A stretch of DNA of 64,000 nt from Prochilodus magdalenae (Eukaryota; Chordata; Actinopteri; Characiformes; Prochilodontidae). The stretch is taken from positions 117,346 through 181,345 of the forward strand of contig JAMWET010000152.1 in assembly GCA_024036415.1 (NCBI GenBank), read 5' to 3'. A model generated the notes under the pieces. It made no database searches. It was not told the DNA's origin and saw nothing but the letters and a program-made list of their open reading frames with translations. Of the stretch, positions 34,640-47,239 are shown piece by piece. Positions within the stretch are counted from its first letter, which is position 1; each line of letters opens with the position of its first letter. The translations under genes and the position numbers were made by a program.

Positions 34640-35480
34640 ACAAAACAATACAACATAAAGTGCACGTGCGCAAGTGCGCAAGACAATATACTATAAATAC
34701 ACGCAACCATTTACAAGACAAAACAATAAATACAGGGGGGGGGGCAGTGCAGTCGGCCCCTTAGTAGTGGGAGCAGTAAGGTGCATTCGGTGTAGATGTA
34801 AACATTAGACATTGTAAACACTGTATTTAAATTTAGCAGCAGTACTGAGGTTATCCAGTTGGTGGAACAATAGCAGTTTTTTTTTTTTTTTTTTTTTATG
34901 AAAAAGGAAAAAGGTAGTGAGTGTGTGTGTGTGAGAGAGAGAGAGTGTGATTTCAGTTCAGACACTAATGTGTTTGTTTGTTCAGACCAGACTCTGGTTG
35001 TTAAGGAGTCTGATGGCATGGGAAAAGAAGCTGTTGCACAGTCTGGATGTGAGGGCCCGGATGCTTCGGTACCTTTTTCCAGATGGTAGGAGGGTGAAGA
35101 GTGTGTGTGAGGGGTGTGTATGGTCATCCACGATGCTGGTTGTTTTGAGGATGCAGTGTGTGGTGTAAATGTCTGTGATGGTGGGGAGAGAGACAGCGAT
35201 GATCTTCTCAGTCGTCCTCACTACCCGCTGCAGGGACTTGCGATCCGATGCGGTGCAGTTCCCAAACCAGGCAGTGATGCAGCTGCTCAGGATGCTCTCG
35301 ATGGTTCCTCTGTAAGAAGGTGGTGAGGATGGGAGGTGGGAGATGTGCCTTCCTCAGCCTTCGCAGGAAGTAGAGACGCTGCTGGACTTTCTTGGTTATG
35401 GTGCTGGTGTTGAGGGACCAGGTGAGATCCTCTGCCAGGTGAACTCCAAGGAACTTGGTGCTCTTGACGATCTCCACAGT
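34640..35480 (-). pseudogene. Jockey/CR1-type LINE fragment, 3' part
   Basis: Same protein family as the LINE at 3.5-6.9 kb. Minus-strand frames give EIVKSTKFLGVHLAEDLTWS, TITKKVQQRLYFLRRLRKAH and LPPPILTTF (35480-35330). After frameshifts follows TDIYTTHCILKTTSIVDDHT, then HPSHTLFTLLPSGKRYRSIR and NSFFSHAIRLLNNQ (35160-34985). An 21-base T run at 34878-34898 and a G run at 34735-34744 lie in the 3' UTR part. It abuts the 3' end of the L2 fragment. The 5' part is missing. Confidence 0.85.
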
Positions 35481-35979
35481 TACATATAAAGTTACATATA
35501 AAGAAAAAAGAAGAAGAAACAAAAGGAATGCTTTAACCAAGATTCTCAAGATAATTCCAGAGACCATATCTGCCAAAACCTCTCTGACCTCTGACGCAGG
35601 TCATAAGTCAGTTTCTTGAGAGGAAGCATTGACACCAGTTGTGAAATCCATAGCCTCAGGGTTGGGGCCTGTTGAGAAGACCAAAGCAGCAGAACACAAA
35701 AGAGTGAATAAAAGTGCCTTTGTGTGCCTGGCACTTGAAACACAGGCCAGATCTGTCTGGGAATATCCTATGTAGATGTACTGGTGTATGAACTTAAAAT
35801 TAACGTTCTGCACGCTGATTGAAGTAAACTTGGGATATAAATCAGAACAAAGGTCCATAAAGCTTAATTTCAAGCTTAATTGGTCAAGCTTAATTTCCAA
35901 GTCCCTCTCCCAAATACCCTTTTGTCAAAGAAGACACAGATTCACTGGACAACACAGTGTAAATCTTTGAAATCAGCCC

Positions 35980-35981
<2 letters not shown>
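35481..35981. other. Intergenic, nothing recognised
   Basis: Short frames on both strands without domain; AAGCTTAATT occurs three times at 35859-35894. Confidence 0.35.
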
Positions 35982-36026
<45 letters not shown>

Positions 36027-36049
36027 TATAGATAGATAGATAGATAGAT

Positions 36050-36104
<55 letters not shown>
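35982..36104. repeat. GATA tetranucleotide microsatellite
   Basis: About 30 TAGA units with two interruptions (TATA, GAAA). Simple repeat. Confidence 0.98.
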
Positions 36105-36239
36105 GGTATAGTGTATAAGTATAATTACCATGCAGAGTGTATGTACAATAATTAAAACATGTATTTCACATTAACAAGTCATCTAAAACCGTCCAACCAG
36201 AAGCCAGATGACAGTAACGGGTAGCTGTATACTGTAACA

Positions 36240-36540
36240 ACAGTACAGCAGGTATTATAAATAAATGTGGGATCTTATAGGGCATAGACATAGCGGCAGT
36301 GCACAGTGACTTAGCGAGCCGGGCTCTCTCCCTTGTTCCCCATGATGAGTTAGAAAAGTACTTAATACCAAAAAACGAAGAAACAAAACAAAATAAAACT
36401 AAGAGAAAATAAAGGAGAAAAGAAAAAGTGAAAGAATAGACGTAGAAAGGAGTAAAAAACCTAATATAGGTTAGAAGGAGTGTCGCTCAGGACGGAGCTG
36501 CTGCAATCTGCTGCCGCTAGTACGGCGCCATCTTGAAGTT
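36240..36540 (-). mobile_element. Possible LINE 5' leader
   Basis: Read on the minus strand the segment begins CAAGATGGCGCC (36535-36524) and continues GC-rich then T-rich, which resembles the 5' end of L1-type elements. The same 12-mer starts the LINE at 6.9 kb. No following coding part was identified before the GATA repeat. Confidence 0.3.
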
Positions 36541-36559
36541 CTTTGAAACATATTGTTTA

Positions 36560-38150
36560 GAGAAAAGCTGTTCCATCTCTGTCAGAACTATTCACAACTC
36601 CCCCCATCTAAAAGAGAGTTAATGAAATGTCTTATTTGGAGATATGTTTAAAAAATTTGATTTAGGAAAACCATGTTTCTCCATAATTTCAGAAAAAAGA
36701 CAACAAGACTCTGTCTGAGAACAGACAAGCGATCTGTGTAACTCCCTGTCTAGACCAATTAGGAAGTCCTATATTATGCAACTGGGAAGGAAAATCAGGA
36801 TTAAGAGCAACTGGAGAAGATCTTTTAGCAGGGTACTGGATTACAAAAGAAACAAAAACACTTTTCTACATTATGAACAAAAGGTAAAAAGTGGAGTGGG
36901 AGATGGGAACATGTCATTTTAACCCATAATCAGAATTCACCAGTTAAGAATGTTTTTGATCTAAGTTGACCAGTAGTGCAGCTGCATGTTTGGTACACTG
37001 ACGCCCCCTTTCTCTTTAAGTTTCATTAGATAAGTTAGTTTAAGTTAACGTTATTTATTGTTCCAGATAAACTTTGAAAAATGACTATTTAAAGCATTAA
37101 AAAATAAACTGGATACATAACAAAGAAGAGGCTGAAACAAATATAGAAGATGAGCAAGAACATTCATTCACAAAATATTTAATCTACCAAAAAAGGATAA
37201 TGGGAGAGAACACCAGATACCCAGATCAGCCTTAATTCTATTCACCAGGGGCAAAAAAAGATTATTAAGATTTGGTGTTAGAAAAATGCCCAGATAATTA
37301 AACCCCTTGGTGGAAATCCATACCTGAGAAAAGATGCCAGAGAAGCAAAAGGACCAGTGGGGACATTAAAGGATAAAGCCATAGACTTTAAAAGGTTAAT
37401 TTTATATCCAGAAAGTGTACTGTAATGGGCTATATTATTTAATAATACAGAAGGTGAATGGACAGGATTAGAAATACACAATAATATGTCGTCAGCATAA
37501 AGGGAATTCTATGATCCTCGTCCCCTACTTTAATACTTAAAATACTGGCATCCATTCTTATAAGCTCAGCCAGTGGTTCAATCACCAAAGAAAAAATGAG
37601 GGGTCAAAGAGGACATCCCTGTCTTGTGCCTCGTTTAACATGTACAACTTTTTACATTTAACCATACGTTAAAACTTTGACTTGGGGATCAGAATAAAAA
37701 AGTTTAACTAGATTAATAAAAATTTATCCTAAATTAAATTTCTTAACTGTGGCAAAAAGAAAGGCTCACTCCACATGGTCAAAGGTTTTTTCCACGGCGT
37801 GTTTAGATGTATTATCAAAGTTCACAATATTTAGTAAATGGCGTATATTGTCAGAGGCGTACCGCTTTGTCATAAATCCAGTTTGATCAGGTGTAATTAC
37901 CTTTGGCAGAACCCCCTCCAACCTGTGAGTCAGTATCTTAGCCAAAATTTTGCAGTCAGTATTTAGCCGGCTTATTGGTCTTAATGAGGCACAGTCCTGA
38001 GGATGTTTACAATTTTTTAAAAGTAGACAAACTGTTGCCATTGACTGTAATGGGCTATAACAATATTCTGAAAACAAAAACTCAAAAACAAAAAAAAGAG
38101 TTAAGTAAAAAAAAATGTCAGACAGCATAATTTCTGTCATCTTAAAAACA
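36560..38150 (-). pseudogene. L1/Tx1-type LINE ORF2 fragment
   Basis: Minus-strand frame 38140-37766 gives KNCKHPQDCASLRPISRLNT, DCKILAKILTHRLEGVLPKV and ITPDQTGFMTKRYASDNIRH, the RT fingers/palm of L1-type elements, and ends at VEKTFDHVE where AFDRVEW is usual. In shifted frames: RGTRQGCPL (37634-37610), FSLVIEPLAELIRM, and a YADD box read as MLTTYYC (TATGCTGACGACAT at 37498-37485, so the ADD codons are intact in another frame). The frame 37481-37278 continues ISNPVHSPSV, LSGYKINLLKSMALSFNV. The distal part decays. Stops and indels throughout. Confidence 0.82.
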
Positions 38151-38159
38151 GATGAGATT

Positions 38160-38620
38160 TGGAGGAGAGGCTACCTCTAATAACACCTAGAAAGAGGCTG
38201 GGTTAAATACCAAATTGGCTGCACTGATGAAAAAGTCACTTATCTTTTCCCAAACTGGACAGAAATTTCTTTGCCACTTCATGTGTTGAGAACACGTGAA
38301 TGTAATTACTGCGGACACACTGGAGTTTCGCAGGATAAGCGAATCCTCAGTATATCCGGATAGCGAAGGAAGCATATTAGCACGCTCTGAGGTGGAGAAT
38401 CTGTGCGCATGCTCTGGTTCGAGACTAAATTTCCAGTTGAAGGTCGAGCCATTTTGGCAGTATCTCGCTCAGGAATTTGGCGAGGTGCACAGAGCCCTCC
38501 ACTATTTCAGGGAGGCCGACAATCTTGAGGTGTTTCCGTCGTCCTCAGTTCTCCAGCCGCCTATTTTAGCTTGCAGCTGTGCTAGACTCTTATCGTGCAA
38601 TTGAGTACCCTGAATTTCTT
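38160..38620 (-). pseudogene. L1-type LINE ORF1 fragment
   Basis: Minus-strand translation gives RRKHLKIVGLPEIVEGSVHL, AKFLSEILPKWL and, after stops, FAYPAKLQCV and HEVAKKFLSSLGK. The RRxNLxIxGLPE...EG pattern is the RNA-binding domain of L1 ORF1 (Transposase_22 family). It lies immediately upstream of the ORF2 fragment in the same orientation, but the APE domain that should separate them is missing, so this is one element with an internal deletion. Confidence 0.72.
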
Positions 38621-38639
38621 AGTATGCTACCAAGTTCCT

Positions 38640-40144
38640 CTTAAAGAGCTGTCTCTTTGTTCAGCCCATGCAGTGTGTACTATAGATATGAATCTTTTAT
38701 CTGACAGTAAAACAGAAAAAAAGTCTTATTTACAGTTTAATGTGTTTTTATGTATTTTTGATATTTGATCTTTTCTATAATTTTTTAAAGATCTGATGTA
38801 ATACCCTAAACAGCATTTCAGATCGGAAGTTTAGTCAAAGTGTAACAGACCTAGTTTCAAATACCAGTGTTTTATTTTTGCATAATGCTGTTGGTGGCCT
38901 CTAGGGGCACCAGCAGTAAATGGGTCCTTATAAAGGGAGGTAGAGTAGTACTTCTGGGGAACAACAGGGAGAGTGTTTGGAACACATGCTCCCGGCTGAG
39001 TCTTAAGCGCTATCTGCATCTCCTTTTCTGAGAAACTACTGTTTCATGCTCAGATGTGAGTATTTTGTCAGTGCATGGTGTTAAATTGTTGGTGTTTTAA
39101 TTTCATGGCAAGTTGATAAGCTGAATCTGCTAGTTGTAAGTATGCTAATATGCTAACATGCTAATATGTATATATGCTCTACTGTAGTGCTAAGCAAATA
39201 TGTATGGCAATGCAAATATGCTAGGCTAACCTGCTATAAGAAGCTAATTGTGTTGCATGTATTTGTTTGTTTGCTTGCTTGCTTGCTTGCTTGTTGGTCT
39301 TAGACAAGGAGTTTTGGTTTTGGTGCAAGAAAAGTGGAGGTACGGACACAAAGAAACAATGAAACAGAGATACCTACCCCTACTATCTACCTTGCTCATG
39401 TATCCCCAACTTAAAGACTATCTCTGGAGCTACTAAAATCTAAAAACTTCTTGGAGTAAGAACCAGCCATCCCAGAAACGCTGAGGTTCAAAAGGTTATT
39501 GTTTGCAACTAGCTTTGGGTCACTGTGTGTATATATGTAAATACTGGTGTTGGGTTTGTTGCTGTTTTTTTTGTTTTTTTTTTCATTATTTTTTTTCTCT
39601 TTTCTTCTAATACATCTTGAGTTTATTGTCTTGGAAGTTCTGGTTTGTTTTTCTTTCTAGTCTGAATACCACAGTTAAGAAAGGTGCAGGGTACCCCCCC
39701 CTCACCCCTTAGAGATAATTATCTGTACCTCTTAATGGAGGGAGGTTACAAATTGATGCAGCACAGAAATCAACGATTAATGTGATTATAATGACTGCAT
39801 AGACTTTTTCTAAAATGTACCTGAGAGAATGTAAAAGCCTGAACCAGTCACATTACTTTAGTAATGTTCATAACAACAATACAACAGTTGTGATTCAACA
39901 AAAACATGTTGAAAATGCACTGATGTGCACATATACTGAGCTGTAAATGTACTAAGGCTGTAAATGTGAAACTCTTGAAGCTGTAAATGTAAATACACTG
40001 AGCTGTAACTTTCTTGAGGTGTAAAAGTTTACTGAGCTGTGAATGTAAATTTGCATGTTGTAAATCCACTGAGAGCTGAAAGTACTGAGCTGAAATCCAC
40101 TGAGCTGTAAATAGCCAAGCTACACAATCCAAGAATCTTGCAGA
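38640..40144. other. Intergenic with simple repeats
   Basis: ATGCTAAT-type repeats at 39139-39175 and a TTGC/TTTG tetranucleotide run at 39260-39296. At 38932 TATAAAGGGAGG looks TATA-like and could belong to a lone LTR or promoter, but no terminal repeat was found. T-rich stretch at 39565-39610. No gene. Confidence 0.4.
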
Positions 40145-40325
40145 GGACCAGTGGTTTGACATGCAGCGCTGGGTGGCCAGTGGTTTGGCATGCAGCGCTG
40201 GGTGGCCAGTGGTTCGACATGCAGCGCTGGGTGGCCAGTGGTTTGGCATGCAGCGCTGGGTGGCCAGTGGTTCGACATGCAGCGCTGCGTGGCCAGTAGT
40301 TTTATATGCAGCGCTGTGTGCATAC
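40145..40325. repeat. 29-bp minisatellite A, ~6 copies
   Basis: Unit GGCCAGTGGTTTGGCATGCA followed by GCGCTGGGT; CCAG starts recur at 40148, 40177, 40206, 40235, 40264 and 40293. Copies alternate between TTTGGCATG and TTCGACATG forms. The unit contains no stop codon in several frames, giving artificial repeat-peptide frames on both strands (e.g. on the minus strand QRCMPNHWPPSAAC). I regard these as non-coding. Confidence 0.95.
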
Positions 40326-40861
40326 ATGCAGTATTGTGTTTTCAGTATGTTTGACCAGCAATGCTGACTGAGATACTTCCGAATAAGAAAAAGTTAGTAA
40401 AGACATGCTAACGCTGCATAACGCTTCAAGCAAGTGACTGTGGATCAAACTCTTTCATAATTTAAGTTCTTGTCAATTGAATAACAACACTAAGGACATC
40501 ATCTTCTGCTCTAGTATTATAAGTACTAGATATCAGAACTGAAGATAGAGCTTAGTAACAAGAGCATGTTGACCAAATCACACAATCAACAGCTTGTTAT
40601 CATTTCTCTTGAGCCTCACTTTAAGTTCCGACTCCAACATCCTCACCGTTAATAACCACATAGGATTACAGAATTACAGGACTACTAAATATAAAATCAA
40701 CAACTATAACTAGCAGCTGTCGGGGAGTCTGTACAGAGTCTAGCGAGTGTCCAGTCCTAGGAATTTGGCTGTTCCTGATTTCTGTTTTTTAGCTTCTCGA
40801 TTGAGCTCTCAGAGCAACAACTGAGCTGAATTTAATTCTGTTTCAATAACTAATATAAACA

Positions 40862-41012
40862 AAGAGTTACAGATCAGGTCAGCATGTTTCTGTGATGAAG
40901 CTGCTGTAACACAGCTAGTTACAGTTAGTTAAGGACCTGTCTGACTTTAGAAGAACACACCCTTCATACAGATTCATTATTACAGTATTAGAGTCATTCA
41001 CAGAGAGCAGAT
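40862..41012 (+). repeat. Duplicated ~150-bp segment, copy 1
   Basis: GAGTTACAGATCAGGTCAGC, TTTCTGTGATGAAGCTGCTG, AACACAG and CATACAGATTCATTATTA recur in the same order and orientation at 48346-48495. Roughly 80% similar by eye with small indels. Confidence 0.75.
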
Positions 41013-44000
41013 CATCTGAGGATCATTCATTACACTAGCTGTACACGGTGTTGGGTAGTAATGGAATACGTGGAGACTTTGTGGGCTGAAATGCTAACTG
41101 AAATCTCCTGATCAGTAAAACTTGTTTATTTTAGCGTATATGATTTATTTTAGTTTCTGAATTATATAACTGATACAACCTGCACAGATCTTCCCTGAAT
41201 ACCGCAGGGGTCCCTGATGAGTCTAATGATCCTCAACTTAGCTACACTCATCAAAACCAAACACTTTAAACAAACTACATGACTAATAAAGAACACAGTC
41301 CATACAGTGAACATTCCTACATTTATAAATAGGAGTTAATGTCCTACCTGTGTATCTCTGGACACTGTGTGGTGTTAAACAGGTGGTTTCAGCTCCTGAA
41401 TGAATGTAATGTCGTCTGTTCTGATGTTAAGAGTGGATGATGAAGTTACAGTGGGTGGAGTTCACTGAACAGCCTCACTAAAACAGGTTCAGTCTAAATC
41501 TTAGTAATGCTGTGGGTAAGAAACACTACAGGTCATTTCACCTGCAGTCTCACTAAGACACAGAGACTCCAGCCTTATCTTTATGACAAGCTAAAGTCCA
41601 GCAGGATGAACTCAGCTGTACAAGCTCCATAGCGAAAGTAGATCTCTGACCTCAGAAATCCAGATCAGGTTCTCTACAAATTACACTTATTAAACACTAA
41701 TGTACGTGTGTCATTATGATCTCTGGATAACTTAAAGTACTATCAGAAACTCATAGATTATTTTAATCTCTAGCACATACATTATTCATTACACCACTGA
41801 ACACTGAAATACAGGATTTCACCTTTTATAATGTCAGGTTTTGTTTCAGTTTTGTTTTGAAGGTCTCTTTAAATTGTTGTTTTAACTCGACTATTTTGTC
41901 TGTAAACAGCTCATTAGCTCTTATTTGGGTATATTTATATATTTATATTTTAAATTTAAAGAAAATTACCCCTATAGTACTAGTATCCTTGGTTCATTTG
42001 AACTCTTTTTTTATACTCCTGCTCAGTAGTAATGGGTTACCAAGATAATTATTAACTCATAATGAAGGACACAGTAACACCTTATTCATGGTACAACATT
42101 AATATGTATTTTTTTTAGGCCACATTTTTCAGCTATTCATTTATTTGACGGATCATGTCCTTTAGAGTACTTTAACTATTTTTCAGAAGAAACTACACTG
42201 GCACAAAGGTGTGTTTTTTAGCTTTTTTATTAGGGAAAAAATGAAGATGTGTTAGCCTTTTAAGTTTTCTGGCCAACTGATTAAAATTAATCAGTGTTTA
42301 TTATAAAGAATCCAAAATTAGTTAATATTTCTTCAGTACATATGCAATTATTGTCTAATAATTAATAAAATACCTACATTATTAATTTGCTGTTACCTAA
42401 TTAGTATTTATTGGTAAGTAATATTAGTGACTGAAGCATTAATGTAGCACTATCTGTTCTAGATATAAGTCAAAACTTTCAGTTTCATGGTCATAAAAGA
42501 ACTGAGTAGTTTAACAGAATTCAGTTAGAATTCAGAAGTTAGTAACTTACTAAGAACACTGTTAGTAATTAGCAACCAGGCACATTTATTCACAGTCAGT
42601 CAGTAACATTCAGTCCTATATTTACTGAATGCTACTGTAAAGCACACACTGATTTAAAACACACATCAGAGATTTTGACCAAAAGGCACAGATTAAAACA
42701 TTTACTGGAATCCTAAATCCAGTCTGGTCATGGTCAGACTGCAGAGTAAAGTCTAATTGTAGCCTTTTCCCTCTGAACACACTTATTAAGCATATCAGCA
42801 GATCTGCTGTCCTATGACAGAAAGCGCTGTGTAGAAATATCCAAGTGAACTTTCAGAGTGGATAGCATAAAGTATGACAGGTGTTATTTATAACCCAAAC
42901 CTTCTGCTTAAATCTCAACATCCATTTCAGCAGAGCAAGTAAACCACCACAGAGAAGCTTAAAACAGAGAAAAAAAGTGCAAAACTTCACTGCAAAAATA
43001 AATTTCACTTTATTAAATTACAGGTCACTTCTTGTAAAAATAATAAGATTTTATTATATTAAACTGGTCTGTGAGCAACTGTTATCATGTGCATATTGCT
43101 ATTGAGTATAGAAGCACTTCAGCAGCAGAAATAAAAGGAGAACTGTAATATCTAAATAATATCTAAATTGCAAATGTGGTTGTATGTTTGTATTTAATTT
43201 CCCACTCATACATGGGTTTAGAATGAAAATTCTAATTTAATCTGTTATTTTGCTATACATAGTTATGTTTTATAATATTTTTCAACATGTAGTTGAAGAT
43301 GTAGTTTAAAAATGTTTTCATTGGTTTAAAATATGACACATTACCAACACAGTATTCTCTGGCTGCCTCCAACTTAGCCACTATGACTAGGTGATTGTGT
43401 GATTTACATATGTCTGTGTGATCCAGTACAATTATCACAAAATAACTGAATAACCATAAAAATAAAATCGTTTTTTGTAACTGATAAGGTGGAACACAGT
43501 AGCATATCCACTGCAATTACGGTCCTTCATCTAAGGTGTCCATGTGCCTGTGTCTAACCTGTTCAGTAACTGAATGATGTCCTGGCTTGTTTTCTTTGGG
43601 ACATTTGAAACTGTGTCCTGAGAGGAGGTGGGAGAAGATGGATCGTACAGCACCGTCAGAGCAGGGCTGTTGGTGTACTGCTCTGAGAGTTAGGAAATGC
43701 CTTTAGCATTAGATCCAGTTACTGTTCTTCTGATTGTCAGCTGCTCCAACATATTTATATTCTGAACTGACTGACTCCCTCCAGCACTAAAGCCTAAAAC
43801 TCACCATACTCTGTGTAGAACCACGTTATTGTTGTTGTGTCTACATTAATATAGTGTAATTTCTCTTTACAGTAGAGCTGTTAATGTGCTTCAGTGTGTC
43901 TTTCCAGTGTGTTAGCAGTTCAGGTCAGTTTGGAGTCTGTAATAGTGGTGAGATACTGATCCTCCTCCACAGGTTCAGGGACTATGACTTGTAAAGTAAT

Positions 44001-44640
44001 AAGTTGGAAGGAGAGCCTTGTTCTAAAATCAGTCTTTACTATAATCCAGAATCATCTTCTGTGATTGTTCCTTTTCTCTACACTCTGAGATTTGGGTTAT
44101 TTATTCGTTAGATATGGGTTAATTATTTATCTTTTTGTTATCCCATCAGGTATTTGAGGTTAAACAGACTAAACATTTTCAGATGATATATGAGCATGAC
44201 TGGAGGAAAGACTGGAGGAAAGTCTGGAGACTTTCCTGCTCATACATTGTAAAACTGCTTTTTTTGGCTTGAATGGTATAAAATTTACTGAGATGAAAAG
44301 TTTGTACAGGGTATACACATTAACAGTAGGAGTTTAATTACTCCTGATCCAGTCCTGCTAGCAGACTAATGTCTGCACACTTTACATTTTTGTTTAAGAC
44401 CCCAACACAACATTTTGTAATCTGTAACTAGCTAAATGCAAAAAAGAGTTAGAACTGTTTAATGTAAACATATGGATCACTGTAATGTGGTTTAGTGTGT
44501 CTAAACTCTAAACTGATCCTGATTTTCTTAATAATGAGGCCAGCAGCCAAACTGAGATTCAGCCACATGTGCACAATTCTACAGGATATGAGCTCCAGTG
44601 TTTTTGTGTAGAAGTCCAAATTTCATAACTCACATCAGTC
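41013..44640. other. Long intergenic stretch, no recognised gene
   Basis: AT-rich. Several overlapping short frames without domain. Nothing with terminal repeats or RNA structure was recognised. Confidence 0.4.
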
Positions 44641-44718
44641 TAAAGTATGAGATCTAGGGACTTTCAACTAGCTAAGGGAGAAATAACTTCTGAGATCTTT
44701 AAACTGGTCATGATCCTA

Positions 44719-44790
44719 AGGAGAGAGAGAGAGAGAGAGAGCAGTGAGAGAGAAAGAGGCAGAGAAATAAAGAGTGAGAGAGAGAGAGCA
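44719..44790. repeat. GA microsatellite
   Basis: Two GA runs separated by GCAGTGAGAGAGAAAGAGGCAG. Simple repeat; the overlapping frames on both strands are artefacts of it. Confidence 0.95.
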
Positions 44791-44851
44791 GTGATAATGT
44801 GTAGTAGTGTGTTACCACTAGAGGGCAGCGCTGGATAATGTAAGAGACACT

Positions 44852-44868
44852 GAAATGAAACTGAAACT
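44852..44868 (+). promoter_or_regulatory. ISRE-like motif
   Basis: GAAATGAAACTGAAACT contains GAAACTGAAACT, a perfect match to the interferon-stimulated response element core GAAANNGAAACT. No gene start was identified right after it, but the next ~3 kb contain exon-like segments (see 47240-48060). Match by chance is possible. Confidence 0.3.
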
Positions 44869-45423
44869 AACTTTAAGCTGCAGATCTCAGGAGTGTTCAT
44901 CTGCAGGTCCTCAGGTTCACTGTCAGCTCCTAGTGCTCCTGTTGCAGCAAATAAAACCTTCAGAACTGCAGCAGGGTGTTCAGCTCTCACGAGTGAGGGG
45001 ACTGAACAGTGGACTGAACTCTCATACACTTACACTTTTAATACTAAATATGATCTTTGTATAAACATTGTGGTTTCTGATAAATACATATTCCTCATAT
45101 TTTTAATATTTTTCTTTATAAAATATTCTGTATTATAAAATGTTATTTAATGCTCAGTATGAAGCAGATTCAGTACACATCTACTACACTGTTACAGAAT
45201 CATCACCAGATAAACAGAACCAGTTCCAGATTACACACAAACCACATTCCACACTCAGGAGTAACTGAGGACATCAACACTCACAGAGACAGACAGGAAG
45301 AGGAGGAGCTACAGAGAGATCTACAGGTCAGTGTGTTTAGTGGCCTGATCTGGTCAGAGACAGTCTGTAGTGACCTGACAGTGAGATCAGAATATACGGG
45401 GAACAGAGAATAAAGAGAACTTA

Positions 45424-46683
45424 CAGTGAGGAAAATAAGTATTTGAACAAACCTGTGACTTTGCAAGTTCTCCCCCTTAGAAATCATGGAGGGGTCTGAA
45501 ATTTTCATCTTGGGTGCATGTCCACTGTGAGAGACATAATCTAAAAAAAAAACTGGATATCACTATGTATTATTTGTTAATAATTTATTTGTGTGTTACT
45601 GCTGCAAATAAGTATTTGAACACCTGTGAAAATCAATGTTAATATTTGGTACAGTAGCCTTTGTTTGCAATTACAGAGGTCAAAGGTTTCCCATAGTTTT
45701 TCACCAGGTTTGCACACACTGCAGCAGGGATTTTGGCCCATTCCTCCACACAGATCTTCTCCAGATCAGACAGGTTTCTGGGCTGCCGCTGAGAAACATG
45801 GAGTTTGAGCTCCCTCCAAAGATTTTCTATAGGGTTTAGGTCTGTAGACTGGCTAGGCCACTCCAGAACCTTGATATGCTTCTTACGGAGCCACTCCTTG
45901 GTTATCCTGGCTGTGTGCTTTGGGTCATTGTCATGTTGGAAGACCCATCTTCAATGCTCTAGCTGAGGGAAGGAGGTTGTCCCCCAAAATCTCGCAATAC
46001 ATGGCCCCGGTCATCCTCTCCTTAATACAGTGCAGTCGTCCTGTCCCATGTGATGCCTCCACCCCCATGCTTCACAGTAGGGATGGTGTTTTTGGGATGG
46101 TACTCATCATTCTTCGTCCTCCAAACACGGCAAGTGGAATTAAGACCAAAAAGTTCTAGTTTGGTCTCATCTGACCACAGAACTTTCTCCCATGACTCCT
46201 CTGGATCATTAAAATGGTCATGGGCATAAGCAGGGGAACCTTCCGTGCCATGCAGGACTTTAAACTATGAGGTCCGTGTATTACCCACAGTAACCTTGGA
46301 AACAGTGGTGCCAGCTCTCTTCAGGTCATTGACCAGCTCCTCCCGTGTAGTTCTGGGCTGATTCCTCACCTTTCTTAGGATCATTGATATGCCAGTCTGA
46401 GGGAGATTGACAGTCATGTTTAGCTTCTTCCGTTTTCTAATAATTGCTCCAACAGTTGATCTGTTTTGACTAAGCTGCTTGGCAATGGCCCTGTAGCCCT
46501 TTCCAGCCTTGTGGAGTTCAACAGTAACACACAAATAAATTATTAAAAAATCATACATTGTGATTTCCAGGGGTTTTTTTTAGATATTGTCTCTCACAGT
46601 GTGAGAGTGTGATACCCCTCTGTGATTTCTAAGTGGGAGAACTTGCAAGTCGCAGGGTCTTCAAATACTTATTTTCCTCACTG
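45424..46683 (-). mobile_element. Tc1-like transposon with both ends, internally shortened
   Basis: Ends CAGTGAGGAAAATAAGTATT at 45424 and, reversed, the same at 46683, flanked by TA at 45422-45423 and 46684-46685. Inverted repeats extend ~130 bp (GACTTGCAAGTTCTCCC, then GAGAGACA). Total 1,260 bp, shorter than the ~1.6 kb of complete relatives because of internal deletions. Confidence 0.92.
45650..46520 (-). pseudogene. Tc1-like transposase, decayed
   Basis: N-terminal part open in 46530-46265: [34 protein letters not shown], then [20 protein letters not shown] and [14 protein letters not shown]. The start codon region is replaced by terminal-repeat sequence. Later blocks lie in other frames: SWEKVLWSDETKLELFG (first catalytic D), [18 protein letters not shown], and near the end [24 protein letters not shown] and [13 protein letters not shown] wording around 45890-45810. 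Several deletions, including around the second D, make it non-functional. Confidence 0.82.
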
Positions 46684-46734
46684 TAGTTAGTACAGACTCT
46701 AATCAATAAAAATGATTTTTATGAAAAGAGTGAG

Positions 46735-47100
46735 GGAGAGAGAGAGAGAGAGAGAGAGTGAGAGAGAGAGAGGGTGGTGTGGAGGTGTTGTTGGTAGTAG
46801 TGATTCACAGTTTTTTGCTTGGGTTAGGGTTAGGTTTAGGGATGGGTTTAGTGTTTATTTGGTACAGTAATATAAAGGACAATAAAACTGTATGTATGAC
46901 TCCACAAGTATAGTAAGATGAATGTGTGTATAAGCAAGAGAGAGAGAGCGAGAGAGAGAGAGAGAAAGGGAGAGGGTTGCAGGGTTCATTGGTATCTGTG
47001 TTGTTGGACAGCATTTTAAATAATTAGTTGGAATCTAATGAAAACCTGTTTATATTAAACGAGGTAGGAGTGAGAGAATGAGGAAATGCATAACAGTGTC

Positions 47101-47150
<50 letters not shown>
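46735..47150. repeat. Three GA microsatellites and telomere-like motif
   Basis: GA runs at 46735-46775, 46938-46975 and 47105-47150. Between the first two, GGGTTAGGGTTAGGTTTAGGG (46821-46841, one base over twenty; three vertebrate telomere-like units) forms a short interstitial motif. No gene. Confidence 0.85.
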
Positions 47151-47151
<1 letters not shown>

Positions 47152-47239
47152 AAGAAAGATGAAGAAAGAACAACAACAGAACACAACAAGGAAGTGCTGA
47201 TATTGTGCTATATTCCTATGTAGACACTTCACCACTGAT

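Noticed and set aside
38838..39700. Solo LTR starting TGTAACAGACC with TATAAAGG
   Set aside because: No matching terminal end and no target-site duplication were found.
40145..40325. CRISPR-like array
   Set aside because: Units are contiguous without unique spacers and the genome is eukaryotic, so this is a minisatellite.
39848..40327. 159-codon minus-strand frame with repeated QRCMPNHWPPSAAC-type peptides
   Set aside because: It is created by the 29-bp minisatellite and flanking sequence; frames are open on both strands and no start context or domain exists.
46821..46842. Telomere or chromosome end
   Set aside because: Only about three telomere-like units, flanked by ordinary sequence; an interstitial motif at most.
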